Below, piece after piece: positions 51,109 to 59,142 of a stretch of 64,000 nt of DNA; positions within the stretch are counted from its first letter, which is position 1; each line of letters opens with the position of its first letter. A program made the position numbers and the translations under genes. This stretch comes from Flavobacteriales bacterium (GTDB taxonomy: Bacteria > Bacteroidota > Bacteroidia > Flavobacteriales_G > Salibacteraceae), in the NCBI GenBank assembly GCA_018660685.1, contig JABJJW010000004.1, positions 1-64,000 on the forward strand, given 5' to 3'. Under the pieces are notes generated by a model. The model was not told where the DNA came from and did no database searches. It saw only the letters and a list, made by a program, of their open reading frames with translations.

Positions 51109-53385
51109 CTAGTTTTTAGATGAATAATCCAAATTCATCTTTAAACCAATGTAAATTTCACGACCATGGACAGGTGCGTACGAGTATGAGGTGTCAAAAA
51201 ATGGGCTAAAACCGGGTGCAAATGAGGGGTCATTGTACCCAACAAGCGGAGATTCTTGTTGTTTATAGTTCAATAAATTTTGAATTCCTCCATAGATTTC
51301 AATCTTGTTTTGGGAGAATTGTTTGTTAATCTGAACATTATGGAAGGCAAATGGCTTGCTCTTCGTTGAACGAGCCATTCCCACCGGGTTTCCTTGATTA
51401 TCCAAATCATAAACCTCTGGCAAGGCCATTGGACCAGTAATCGAAGCGGTATAGGCTATGTCTAGTTTATGCTTTTTAAATGCGTAGTTAATGTTGACAA
51501 CACCTGACCACAGAGGGGCGAAATTGAGCCAAGAGGCTTCCATCTCACCGGCATCGTTTCTTTCATTCAGCGAAGTGAAGTTATAGTTCACTCCAAATCT
51601 ATATGCAAGTGGGAATTTGAACTGCTGACTGAAATTAAAAGCTGCTCCATATGACTCAGCAAAACCATTCACATTGGAATAAATGATTTTGTTTGGATCA
51701 TCATAATTCGGTGAAATCTTATTGGAAAACCGTGTATAGAACACATCGAGATCAATCATCCCTGAAGTACCCCACCAACTGTGTGTTTGGTTCAAGTTTG
51801 TCGAAAGGTTCCATGACTGCTCGGGATCCAATTTCTCTGCAATTTCCACAGCCCGTTGACCAGAAACAAAGGCGTGATCTTCGGTGAACAGATTTACAAT
51901 CTTAAACCCTGTCCCAAAATTCAGCCGCCATGTCGTCCATTCATCTATGGCGACTTTAGTACTCAGTCTTGGTGAAGGAATAAGCCCATGATTCGAATAC
52001 TGATCAACCCGCATTCCACCAAGTACGGTCAATCTTGGGTTTAAGGCGAACTCATCTTCCAAGAATATTCCAGGGATGTACTGCTTTTGTGCTCCAGACA
52101 GTTCTGTTGCGACCGTATTGTCATCATAAAATTGATATCGATTGCTGAATCCAGAAACTACCGTGTGCTTTCCTTTTTGTTTAGTCCAAACGAGATTAGC
52201 AAACCCGATTCTCTGGGCCGCCATATAATGAGCCGCTCCATAATAGCTGTCTTGATCATGGTTGCTAAAGGAGTAATCAATTCGAACATTCTCCTTCATG
52301 GCGAGCTCATAGGTACCAAAAAGCTCCATACGCTTCGTTAAGATGCTTTCCCCATAAATTGAATCGTTCCCTCTTAAGGTTCTGTACGCTCTGTTGGCGA
52401 GAAATTCTTGGGTGCCGTTTCGCCGATCTTCATAGTAGTACTTACCGGCAATGGTAAATTTCTTGAAGTTTTCGCGCTTCATGCTCCATTTCGAAAACAA
52501 ACTGACACGATCCATATTGACAATGTCACCGAAGCCATCTTCATTATCGTCATCGTAAAGATTCAGATATGCATAATTCAATCCACTCATTTGGTACCAT
52601 TTTCCAGCCTTCGAAGCAACGGTCACATTCCCGAATGATTCTAGATGAGAAGTTCCCATCACATCCACGGCGAGGGTTGATTGGTCTTCGGGTTTCTTGG
52701 TTATGACATTGATAACCCCAGCAATTGCCTCCGAACCATACAGTGTTGAATTCGGTCCCTTGATAATTTCTATTCGATCGATCATTTGGGTCGGAATTCC
52801 ATTGAGACCATAGACAGCAGCTAAATTCCCATAGATCGGACTGCCATCCATCAAAACGGCGGTATAAGGTCCCGGCAAGCCATTGATACTAATGCCATTC
52901 GTATAGCAGACACCACAAGCAACTACTTCCTGAACGCCCGTTACTAATTGTAACCCTTCCATCAAGTTTGTAGCTGGTAGGTTCTTAGTCAGGTGTTTGA
53001 CGCTAATGACATCAACCTTAATAGGTGAGGCTTTCACAAACGTTTCGCGCATTGTCCCGGTAATCACAACTTCGTTCAAGCCTAACATGTCGTCTTGAAG
53101 CTCTATATCTCCAAGATCAATTACCTCTAAGCTGAGGTCAATTTTAATTTGCTTCGTTTGATAGCCAACTGAAGATATGCGGAGTTCATCAGATGTTACA
53201 TCCGAAGGAACGGCCAGCCTGAAGGTCCCGTCCTCACGAGTAGATGTTCCAATTGTGGTGTTTTCAACCAAGACATCGACGAAGGGCAGCGATTTTTGAG
53301 AAGAAACCACTTTACCTAAGATGACCTGTGAAAATCCTTGGGTCACAAATAGAAAGGAAACAAAGAGAGCAATGCTCAATTTCAT
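51109..53385 (-). CDS. TonB-dependent receptor, probably metal uptake
   Basis: Outer-membrane receptor of 758 residues. Signal peptide, a carboxypeptidase-regulatory-like domain (about 22-95), plug domain (about 110-230, with YTAVLMDGSPIYGNLAAVYG and the TonB-type IEIIKGPNSTLYGSEAIAGV), then a 22-strand barrel. The plug has a CGVCYTN motif that could be a cysteine-paired metal site. It opens divergently from a DtxR/MntR-type regulator and a ZIP transporter, which strongly suggests an iron, manganese or zinc complex as substrate; the substrate is not proven. Starts ATG 53385, only a few bases from its -7 box. Confidence 0.92.
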   Translation of the reverse strand: MKLSIALFVSFLFVTQGFSQVILGKVVSSQKSLPFVDVLVENTTIGTSTREDGTFRLAVPSDVTSDELRISSVGYQTKQIKIDLSLEVIDLGDIELQDDMLGLNEVVITGTMRETFVKASPIKVDVISVKHLTKNLPATNLMEGLQLVTGVQEVVACGVCYTNGISINGLPGPYTAVLMDGSPIYGNLAAVYGLNGIPTQMIDRIEIIKGPNSTLYGSEAIAGVINVITKKPEDQSTLAVDVMGTSHLESFGNVTVASKAGKWYQMSGLNYAYLNLYDDDNEDGFGDIVNMDRVSLFSKWSMKRENFKKFTIAGKYYYEDRRNGTQEFLANRAYRTLRGNDSIYGESILTKRMELFGTYELAMKENVRIDYSFSNHDQDSYYGAAHYMAAQRIGFANLVWTKQKGKHTVVSGFSNRYQFYDDNTVATELSGAQKQYIPGIFLEDEFALNPRLTVLGGMRVDQYSNHGLIPSPRLSTKVAIDEWTTWRLNFGTGFKIVNLFTEDHAFVSGQRAVEIAEKLDPEQSWNLSTNLNQTHSWWGTSGMIDLDVFYTRFSNKISPNYDDPNKIIYSNVNGFAESYGAAFNFSQQFKFPLAYRFGVNYNFTSLNERNDAGEMEASWLNFAPLWSGVVNINYAFKKHKLDIAYTASITGPMALPEVYDLDNQGNPVGMARSTKSKPFAFHNVQINKQFSQNKIEIYGGIQNLLNYKQQESPLVGYNDPSFAPGFSPFFDTSYSYAPVHGREIYIGLKMNLDYSSKN

Positions 53386-53389
53386 TTGA

Positions 53390-53458
53390 CAAAACTAATA
53401 TGATTTTTAGACGAGTCTTAATTTATTTTAGGAAGTATTATAAAATCCTCTAGTTTTG
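53390..53458. promoter_or_regulatory. Divergent mirror-image promoters with operator candidate
   Basis: Exact -7 boxes face each other: TAGTTTTG on the minus strand at 53390-53397 (TonB receptor) and TAGTTTTG on the plus strand at 53451-53458 (DtxR gene). Their -33 positions read TTA in both. Between them, TTAGACGAGTCTTAA (53407-53421) is a near-palindrome, a candidate site for the DtxR-type protein. TSS spacing would leave the TonB message almost leaderless. Confidence 0.55.
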
Positions 53459-53478
53459 TGACCAGATAATCGCGGAAC

Positions 53479-54135
53479 ATGCCCTCGTTTACAGTAGAGA
53501 ATTACATAAAAGCAATCTATCGTCTCAGCAAAACATCGGAAGGTGGAGTCAACACCAATTCGATTGCGGAAACGCTGGGAACAAAGGCTGCGACCGTTTC
53601 AGATATGCTCCGAAAGCTGAATGAAAATGGGTATGTAAACTACAAGAAGTATCAAGGCACCAACCTAACCACTAAGGGTAAAGACGTCGCCATCCAAATC
53701 ATTCGCAAGCACCGGATGTGGGAAGTATTTCTAGTAGATAAATTGGAATTTAAATGGGATGAGGTGCATGATTTAGCCGAAGAGCTAGAACATATCGGCT
53801 CGTCTGAAATCACCAATCGACTCGAAGAGTTTCTTGACTTTCCGAAGGTTGATCCACACGGAGACCCCATTCCTGATCGGGAGGGTAACATTGATTTGAG
53901 TGACCAGATTCCGCTTACAGAATTATTGAAGGGAGAATCCGGATTGGTCACAGGAGTCAAAGACAGTTCGAGTGACTTTCTACGATACTTGGATGCACAA
54001 GGAATTCAGCTTGGGAAAAACGTCAAGATCGAAGAGATCTTCGACTACGACCAGAGTCGAACTGTAATAATAAATAAGAAGCAGATGAGCTTGAGTCATC
54101 AAGTCTGCAAGAACCTATACATCAACAAACAATAG
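53479..54135 (+). CDS. Metal-dependent transcriptional regulator, DtxR/MntR family
   Basis: Regulator of 218 residues. Winged-helix HTH at residues about 1-65 (AETLGTKAATVSDMLRKLNE), dimerisation/metal domain with DLAEELEHIGSSEITNRLEE and FPKVDPHGDPIP, and a C-terminal FeoA-like SH3 domain (LGKNVKIEEIFDYD). Such proteins repress metal-uptake genes when Fe or Mn is bound. The divergent TonB receptor and the ZIP gene starting 3 bases after its stop are its likely targets. Confidence 0.94.
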   Translation: MPSFTVENYIKAIYRLSKTSEGGVNTNSIAETLGTKAATVSDMLRKLNENGYVNYKKYQGTNLTTKGKDVAIQIIRKHRMWEVFLVDKLEFKWDEVHDLAEELEHIGSSEITNRLEEFLDFPKVDPHGDPIPDREGNIDLSDQIPLTELLKGESGLVTGVKDSSSDFLRYLDAQGIQLGKNVKIEEIFDYDQSRTVIINKKQMSLSHQVCKNLYINKQ

Positions 54136-54138
54136 CGA

Positions 54139-54960
54139 ATGGAAGCCTTACTTGAATTCATGGAAGGGCTCAACCCGATTCTAGCTGCACTTCTCGCTAC
54201 GACATTCACTTGGTTTCTAACCGCCCTTGGAGCATCACTGGTCTTCTTTTTCAAAAAGATGAGACGAGCTCTTTTCGATGGTATGCTTGGTTTCACAGGT
54301 GGAGTAATGATCGCTGCTAGTTATTGGTCCTTGCTTGCTCCTTCCATAGAAATGGCGGAAAATCAAGGCCAGCCGGGCTGGCTCCCGGCCGCGATCGGGT
54401 TTGCCTTAGGAGCGCTGTTTCTTTTTGCCCTTGACAAACTTATGCCTCACCTCCATATCAACTTTAAAAGAGAAGACGCGGAAGGACCGGAAACGAAGTG
54501 GCATCGCACCACGCTCCTCGTGCTTGCGATTACCATGCATAACATTCCCGAAGGACTCGCGGTGGGTGTTCTGTTCGGAGGAGTTGCTGCCGGAATCCCT
54601 GGGGCCACCATCGGAGCTGCGGTTGCATTGGCCATCGGTATCGGTATTCAAAATTTCCCCGAAGGGTTGGCCGTTTCCATGCCGCTCAGACGACAAGGAG
54701 TTTCTAGAAGAAAGTCATTTTGGTATGGACAACTGAGCGCAGTGGTTGAACCAATAGCCGGAGTACTTGGTGCTGCTGCGGTCATCTTTTTTGAACCAAT
54801 ACTCCCTTACGCCCTTGCTTTTGCAGCTGGCGCGATGATCTATGTGGTTATCGAAGAAGTGGTTCCAGAAACACAACAAGATAAATATACCGACATCGCA
54901 ACCCTGGGGTTTATCGGCGGTTTCCTAGTAATGATGATCTTGGATGTAGCGCTCGGATAG
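54139..54960 (+). CDS. ZIP family metal transporter (ZupT-like)
   Basis: Inner-membrane protein of 273 residues with about eight helices. The ZIP signature is complete: TMHNIPEGLAVGVLFGG in helix 4 and QNFPEGLAVSMPL in helix 5, with His/Glu metal ligands. A His/Glu-rich loop (LMPHLHINFKREDAEGPETKWHR, about residues 97-119) precedes helix 4. It imports divalent zinc, iron or manganese. It starts 3 bases after the DtxR gene, so it is cotranscribed with it. Confidence 0.94.
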   Translation: MEALLEFMEGLNPILAALLATTFTWFLTALGASLVFFFKKMRRALFDGMLGFTGGVMIAASYWSLLAPSIEMAENQGQPGWLPAAIGFALGALFLFALDKLMPHLHINFKREDAEGPETKWHRTTLLVLAITMHNIPEGLAVGVLFGGVAAGIPGATIGAAVALAIGIGIQNFPEGLAVSMPLRRQGVSRRKSFWYGQLSAVVEPIAGVLGAAAVIFFEPILPYALAFAAGAMIYVVIEEVVPETQQDKYTDIATLGFIGGFLVMMILDVALG

Positions 54961-54970
54961 TCATCCTTCG

Positions 54971-55080
54971 TCACTTCGAGCCTGATCGAAGCTTCCTTGA
55001 AGCTGAGAGAAGAAAAGTCGAGAAGTGAATTCAATAATCCCTTCGCCGTCATTCTCGACTATTCGATGCGCGTGCGCATC
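54971..55080. repeat. Inverted-repeat tract between convergent genes
   Basis: TCACTTCGAG (54971) is partly inverted as TCGAGAAGTGA (55018), and a perfect palindrome GATGCGCGTGCGCATC sits at 55065-55080. The GTCACTTCGAG-type motif recalls dispersed intergenic repeats of Bacteroidota. It may also act as a terminator between the convergent ZIP and MsrB genes. Confidence 0.6.
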
Positions 55081-55097
55081 GGCTCGAACTGACAGCA

Positions 55098-55646
55098 TTA
55101 ATCTATGACTACACCGTAATCCGCTGGATCTTCTCCATCCGGAACGAAAACCATTGCTTCTGAATTCAAGCAATACCTCAAGCCTGTAGGTGGTGGTCCG
55201 TCATTAAATACATGACCTAGGTGACTTCCACTCTTGCTGTCGAGAATTTCAATTCTCTGCATGCCCAAAGTCTTGTCGGATTTATACGTGATGGCCTCTT
55301 TGTCAATTGGCTCAAAAAATGAAGGCCATCCGCAACCCGAATCGAACTTTGCATCAGATCTAAACAAGGCTTGCCCTGTCGCGGCACTGTAGTATGTTCC
55401 GACATCATTTGAATTCCAATACTTTCCTGTAAAAGCCCGTTCCGTTGAAGCTTCCCGTAGGATTGCATACTGATCTTCGGTCAATTCCGAACGCCATTCC
55501 TCCTCCGTCTTCTGTACTTCAACAGGAATTTCCTCACTTGAATTATAAACCTTGTCAATCAACTTTTTATCCTCCATCTCAACTTGACTTTGTCCACAGG
55601 CGCTGAATGCTAACCCAATGAACATTAAATAAAATATGTGTTTCAT
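55098..55646 (-). CDS. msrB: Peptide-methionine (R)-S-oxide reductase lipoprotein
   Basis: Lipoprotein of 182 residues (lipobox FSAC, Cys17). MsrB core with SGCGWPSFFEPI (Cys105), HLGHVFNDGP and the catalytic Cys159 in RYCLNSEAM. It reduces R-methionine sulfoxide in exported proteins. The two zinc-binding CxxC pairs of cytoplasmic MsrB are absent (YYSAATG and ILDSKSGS at those places), which is the zinc-free form also seen in the PilB MsrB domain. Monocistronic; next gene upstream is on the same strand 31 bases away. Confidence 0.93.
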   Translation of the reverse strand: MKHIFYLMFIGLAFSACGQSQVEMEDKKLIDKVYNSSEEIPVEVQKTEEEWRSELTEDQYAILREASTERAFTGKYWNSNDVGTYYSAATGQALFRSDAKFDSGCGWPSFFEPIDKEAITYKSDKTLGMQRIEILDSKSGSHLGHVFNDGPPPTGLRYCLNSEAMVFVPDGEDPADYGVVID

Positions 55647-55676
55647 TTTCCTTGAACTGTTTCATGAACCATGGGT

Positions 55677-56300
55677 TCATCTCACAATCTTTTGAAGAGT
55701 ATGTGACGAAACTCTTACACGATCCTCCGGAATTTTGAAATAGGTCTCGTCAATTGGATAAACATCCATCGAACTGGCCGTGTATCGCATTCTTACTCCG
55801 CGATCTTGAAAGTCGAAAATCAATGGCAGAAACATCAAATCATCATAGCCGGTTCCCGAAGTGTTTTGGTATCGTGTATCACACCACGCTTCCACAATTA
55901 ACCCATCAGCCGATTGTAAAACATGCCTTGTCAAAACGATGTCGTTCCAGGTCATGGTCTTCTGCTTCGGGGCAACACGAAACTTGACTGGTTGATTTTT
56001 CATTCTTCTATAAAATACGGATTGTCCCGTGAGCTTAAAGAGGACTGTGATGCTGTCTTGATTGGAGACATAAAGCGATGTCGTCTCCCCTCCTACTTCC
56101 GTGGCCGACTCTACTCTGGTGTCTGCACCGCTAATGAACCAAGTGGCTTCGTTGGGGAGGACATGTTCCATGGCTTCCTTTCCTTCTGGGAATTCTTGAT
56201 ATGTAATGAGAAAGGAGACTTTGCCCTCAAAAGGTTTTTGAGCACTCAGGCTTTGAAACAGGCCTAGTATTAGAACTAGGAAGATGTTAAGCCTTCTCAA
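55677..56300 (-). CDS. Exported conserved protein (GLPGLI/DUF4412-like)
   Basis: Protein of about 207 residues. N-terminal signal-like LRRLNIFLVLILGLFQSLSA, then a beta-rich body: FEGKVSFLITYQEFPEGKEA, then VLTRHVLQSADGLIVEAWCD and RVRMRYTASSMD-like strands. The shape matches DUF4412/GLPGLI-type periplasmic proteins of Bacteroidota, of unknown function. The most plausible start is the TTG at 56300, which lies inside the 3' end of dapA and overlaps it by 14 bases; no ATG fits. Confidence 0.65.
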   Translation of the reverse strand: MRRLNIFLVLILGLFQSLSAQKPFEGKVSFLITYQEFPEGKEAMEHVLPNEATWFISGADTRVESATEVGGETTSLYVSNQDSITVLFKLTGQSVFYRRMKNQPVKFRVAPKQKTMTWNDIVLTRHVLQSADGLIVEAWCDTRYQNTSGTGYDDLMFLPLIFDFQDRGVRMRYTASSMDVYPIDETYFKIPEDRVRVSSHTLQKIVR

Positions 56301-57177
56301 ATGCTCTGATTTCTTCGACCTGTCCCTCGAGTTTTTTATAGAGTTCTGAACTAATTGGAGCAAGAGGTAACCGCACCGTCGAACCCACGATTCCCAGAAT
56401 TTCCATCACTGCCTTCACCCCAGCTGGATTTCCCTCCGCAAACAATGAATAGATCAGGTCAATCAACATGTAATGGAGTCTTCTGGCCGTGTCGTATTCT
56501 CCTCCCCAACACGACCTTGTAATCTCTGAAAACTCCGCTGGAAATGCGTTTCCGACAACGGATATTATACCATCACCTCCTAGGGCCATGTGCGGCACCA
56601 CAAGCGGGTCATCTCCGCTCAAAACCAAAAAGTCTCTATCCGTTCGTTTAATAATTGCCCCAACTTGATCCAAATCTCCTGAGGCCTCTTTTACGGCGAT
56701 GATGTTAGAATGCTCTGACAAACGTACCGTGGTCTCGTAGCTCATGTTTGAAGCCGTTCTCCCAGGGACATTATACATGATGACTGGCTTCGGGCTGGCA
56801 TCAGCTAATGCCCTGTAGTGTCCGAGAATTCCATCTTGAGTCGGTTTGTTGTAATACGGACTGGCTGAAAGAATCGCATCAACATTGGTCAAATTGAATT
56901 GGTTGAAGCCATCAATCAATGCTTGAGTGTTGTTCCCACCATGACCAAAGACAACCGGTCTTCGTCCATTCACAACTTCAACAACAGAGTCGAGCACTCG
57001 CTGTTTCTCGTCTAAAGTGAGTGTCGCTGATTCTCCTGTTGTTCCTTGGACAACCAGGTATTCCACACCGCCTTCGATGAGATGGTTACACAATTTCTCT
57101 AGCCCTGCGTAATCAACGCTCAGATCGTTATTGAAAGGCGTAATCATCGCCACGCCAGTACCCCGGAGCTCTTTCAT
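56287..57177 (-). CDS. dapA: 4-hydroxy-tetrahydrodipicolinate synthase
   Basis: Cytoplasmic aldolase of 296 residues, the usual DapA size. GTTGESATL (pyruvate-side motif), Tyr135 in MYNVPGRT and the Schiff-base Lys163 in AVKEASGD are all present. It makes the lysine and diaminopimelate precursor. Its ATG overlaps the DUF6913 stop by 4 bases, so it is coupled to that gene; its 3' end overlaps the following gene. Confidence 0.96.
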   Translation of the reverse strand: MKELRGTGVAMITPFNNDLSVDYAGLEKLCNHLIEGGVEYLVVQGTTGESATLTLDEKQRVLDSVVEVVNGRRPVVFGHGGNNTQALIDGFNQFNLTNVDAILSASPYYNKPTQDGILGHYRALADASPKPVIMYNVPGRTASNMSYETTVRLSEHSNIIAVKEASGDLDQVGAIIKRTDRDFLVLSGDDPLVVPHMALGGDGIISVVGNAFPAEFSEITRSCWGGEYDTARRLHYMLIDLIYSLFAEGNPAGVKAVMEILGIVGSTVRLPLAPISSELYKKLEGQVEEIRAFEKA

Positions 57178-57716
57178 GCCGCATTCATTTTATTAAAGTT
57201 CATCAAATACTTATCGAGGTGATGAATCAGGTTTCTGATGTCACCATCCTCTTTCATGTCAATCATGAAGTCAAGAAGAAATGCTCGATCACTGTTTTTG
57301 GAACCCGCCTTCCACTTGGCCTTTGACTTTGCCAAAATGACGTCAGCTTCCATCACCGATCCTTGAGATAGGTCAATGAGTATGTCGTATGCCGTGGATT
57401 CAAGGCTATCTAAATCGGTTGAATCTATATTTCCCATCCAAGAAAAGCTGCTGGAATGAAAAGGATGATCCTTGAGTGAACCTTTGTAATCTTCAAACAA
57501 CTTCTTTGATTTGAAGCCTACATAGAAGTCAACGGTTTTGATCCCACGTCTTCTTAGCTCCTTTACATACTCACTCACTACTCCAAAACTTTGGTCATCA
57601 TCGGCCATCCCAACGACTGCCATGGAATCGATTAAGTCTCCATGAACGAGACTGGGCCTCCTTGGGTGATTTTTAAGGTGTTGTTTTAGAAGATATTTCG
57701 CGAGCGGCTTAAGCAT
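57174..57716 (-). CDS. DUF6913 family protein
   Basis: Cytoplasmic protein of 180 residues (MLKPLAKYLLKQHLKNHPRR, then VDFYVGFKSKKLFEDYKGSL and AYDILIDLS). It matches the DUF6913 Bacteroidota family that is commonly found directly in front of dapA, as here. Its function is unknown; no catalytic motif is visible. It is the first gene of the operon, with ATGA coupling to dapA. Confidence 0.85.
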   Translation of the reverse strand: MLKPLAKYLLKQHLKNHPRRPSLVHGDLIDSMAVVGMADDDQSFGVVSEYVKELRRRGIKTVDFYVGFKSKKLFEDYKGSLKDHPFHSSSFSWMGNIDSTDLDSLESTAYDILIDLSQGSVMEADVILAKSKAKWKAGSKNSDRAFLLDFMIDMKEDGDIRNLIHHLDKYLMNFNKMNAA

Positions 57717-57729
57717 GATTAATACAGCT

Positions 57730-57759
57730 TAAAATTACATCAAGAGTTCGAAGTGCCAA
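57730..57759 (-). promoter_or_regulatory. Promoter of the DUF6913-dapA operon
   Basis: Minus strand TTG (57757-57759), 19 bases, TAATTTTA (57730-57737), one mismatch to TAnnTTTG, 14 bases before the ATG. Spacing is good, match moderate. Confidence 0.4.
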
Positions 57760-57761
57760 GG

Positions 57762-58658
57762 CTAATTGGAATTCTGTTCTTCTGGCGGGAAATTATATGG
57801 CTTTTCTCGCACATCCATTCTCACATCCAAATCATGCACAAACCTCCACTTTCTTTTTTTCCATTCGAAAGCATCAAACTCCAACAACGGAATGTAGAAC
57901 TCTTGCATGCCTTCCAAATCTGGCTGCGAAGGGACTAACTGATTGAATATGATTCTCTTTTTGTGTTTGTCGTATTTAAGCGACACTGCAGCGTCACTCT
58001 GATACTCGAGAATAAAACGCTTGATATTTCGGTCTTCAGGATGATCAAATAAATCCGCTCCGAACCGAATCCCACGGGGCGAAATAATCATGACATCGAT
58101 CACCTTCATTGACGAATAACGATTGTGTCCATCCCAACCCAACAAAATGTAGTGGCGCTTTCGATTTCCCTTTTTGTACTTGGCTGGAATGATTTTGTAA
58201 TACAAAGCCCCATACCAATCCTTTTCATTAAAAACTCTACGCGTTTCTCCTTTCAGCTTATGATAACTCTTCTTTAGTTCGACCAACTTGTACTCCTTTT
58301 CCTTTCGGTCATAGTACTGAATAAAACAGTGGTACTTATTGGTCTCATCCTCTAACGGAATGTTCCAGCTTAGCATTCTGAAGTAACCATCTGGGCTTCT
58401 CAGGTCGCCGATTTTCGGAATGGTATCGAAATTGGTTTTGAAGCTCTCCTCGTGATTTAAAGCATCTCGCAAGAACAACAGAAACTCTGCATTAGTCTCC
58501 AAACGCTCTTCATCTGTTTCGGCTTTCAACACGGCCTCTCGCAAGACGACAAGTTGCTTCAGTTTTGACCGCAATGAAACTTCAGCATCGTCATCTGCTC
58601 GAAGGATAAATCCTGAGCTAATTAGAATGATGGATATGAGGATTCGAATAATCACCAT
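57762..58658 (-). CDS. Exported hypothetical protein, conserved Bacteroidota type
   Basis: Protein of 298 residues with a signal peptide (MVIIRILISIILISSGFILR, cleaved near ADDD). The rest is a mostly beta protein with many aromatic and charged residues (for example RFVHDLDVRMDVREKPYNF near the end). No known catalytic motif. It looks like a conserved Bacteroidota exported protein of unknown function. It ends 45 bases before the dapA operon start, and that short gap holds the operon's promoter. Confidence 0.78.
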   Translation of the reverse strand: MVIIRILISIILISSGFILRADDDAEVSLRSKLKQLVVLREAVLKAETDEERLETNAEFLLFLRDALNHEESFKTNFDTIPKIGDLRSPDGYFRMLSWNIPLEDETNKYHCFIQYYDRKEKEYKLVELKKSYHKLKGETRRVFNEKDWYGALYYKIIPAKYKKGNRKRHYILLGWDGHNRYSSMKVIDVMIISPRGIRFGADLFDHPEDRNIKRFILEYQSDAAVSLKYDKHKKRIIFNQLVPSQPDLEGMQEFYIPLLEFDAFEWKKRKWRFVHDLDVRMDVREKPYNFPPEEQNSN

Positions 58659-58713
58659 GCGAAGATTGGATGATTAACGATCAACTTGAAAGAATCTTTT
58701 GGAAAGTAATTGA

Positions 58714-59064
58714 CTAGTCTAAGTGTAGAAACTCTTTCTTTTCGAGCAAGGCTTCATCTGACTCTCTAAAATCAGGATCGTCTACGCAGCAATCTACGGG
58801 GCATACAGCCGCACATTGAGGTTCATCATGAAAGCCTTTGCACTCGGTGCACTTGTCGGTAACGATGTAGTAAACATCCATGGATTTGGGTTCAACCTCT
58901 TCGTCAGCGTCTGCGGTCGTTCCATTTTTCCCTTCCACCTGACCGGTTAATCCCGTACCATCCGAAAATCTCCACTCAATGCCACCTTCATAAATCGCGT
59001 TGTTAGGACACTCGGGTTCACAAGCTCCACAATTAATGCATTCATCAGTGATAGTAATAGCCAT
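58714..59064 (-). CDS. Ferredoxin with two 4Fe-4S clusters
   Basis: Small redox protein of 116 residues. First cluster: CINCGACEPECPNNAIY (residues about 10-25); second: CTECKG..CAAVCPVDCC (about 76-96). A ferredoxin of the 4Fe-4S type (YfhL-like, with an insert between clusters) that shuttles electrons, for example to radical SAM or reductase enzymes. The start at 59064 (MAITITDECINC) is chosen because a -7 box lies just upstream at 59090; a longer frame would begin upstream of it. Confidence 0.93.
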   Translation of the reverse strand: MAITITDECINCGACEPECPNNAIYEGGIEWRFSDGTGLTGQVEGKNGTTADADEEVEPKSMDVYYIVTDKCTECKGFHDEPQCAAVCPVDCCVDDPDFRESDEALLEKKEFLHLD

Positions 59065-59089
59065 ACAGTCGTGCTTTTTTAGACTGATG

Positions 59090-59097
59090 CAAATGTA
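59090..59097 (-). promoter_or_regulatory. -7 box of the ferredoxin gene
   Basis: Minus-strand TACATTTG, an exact TAnnTTTG match, 25 bases before the ATG at 59064. A nearby GTCAAGAGTTAAGTCTAGAG stretch looks repetitive. Confidence 0.5.
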
Positions 59098-59142
59098 ACA
59101 TCGAGTCAAGAGTTAAGTCTAGAGTTTCAAACGGATTAAAAA

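Noticed and set aside
54406-54736. Overlapping alternative frames inside the ZIP transporter gene
   Set aside because: The ZIP frame contains the HNIPEGLAVG motif, so the others are shadows.
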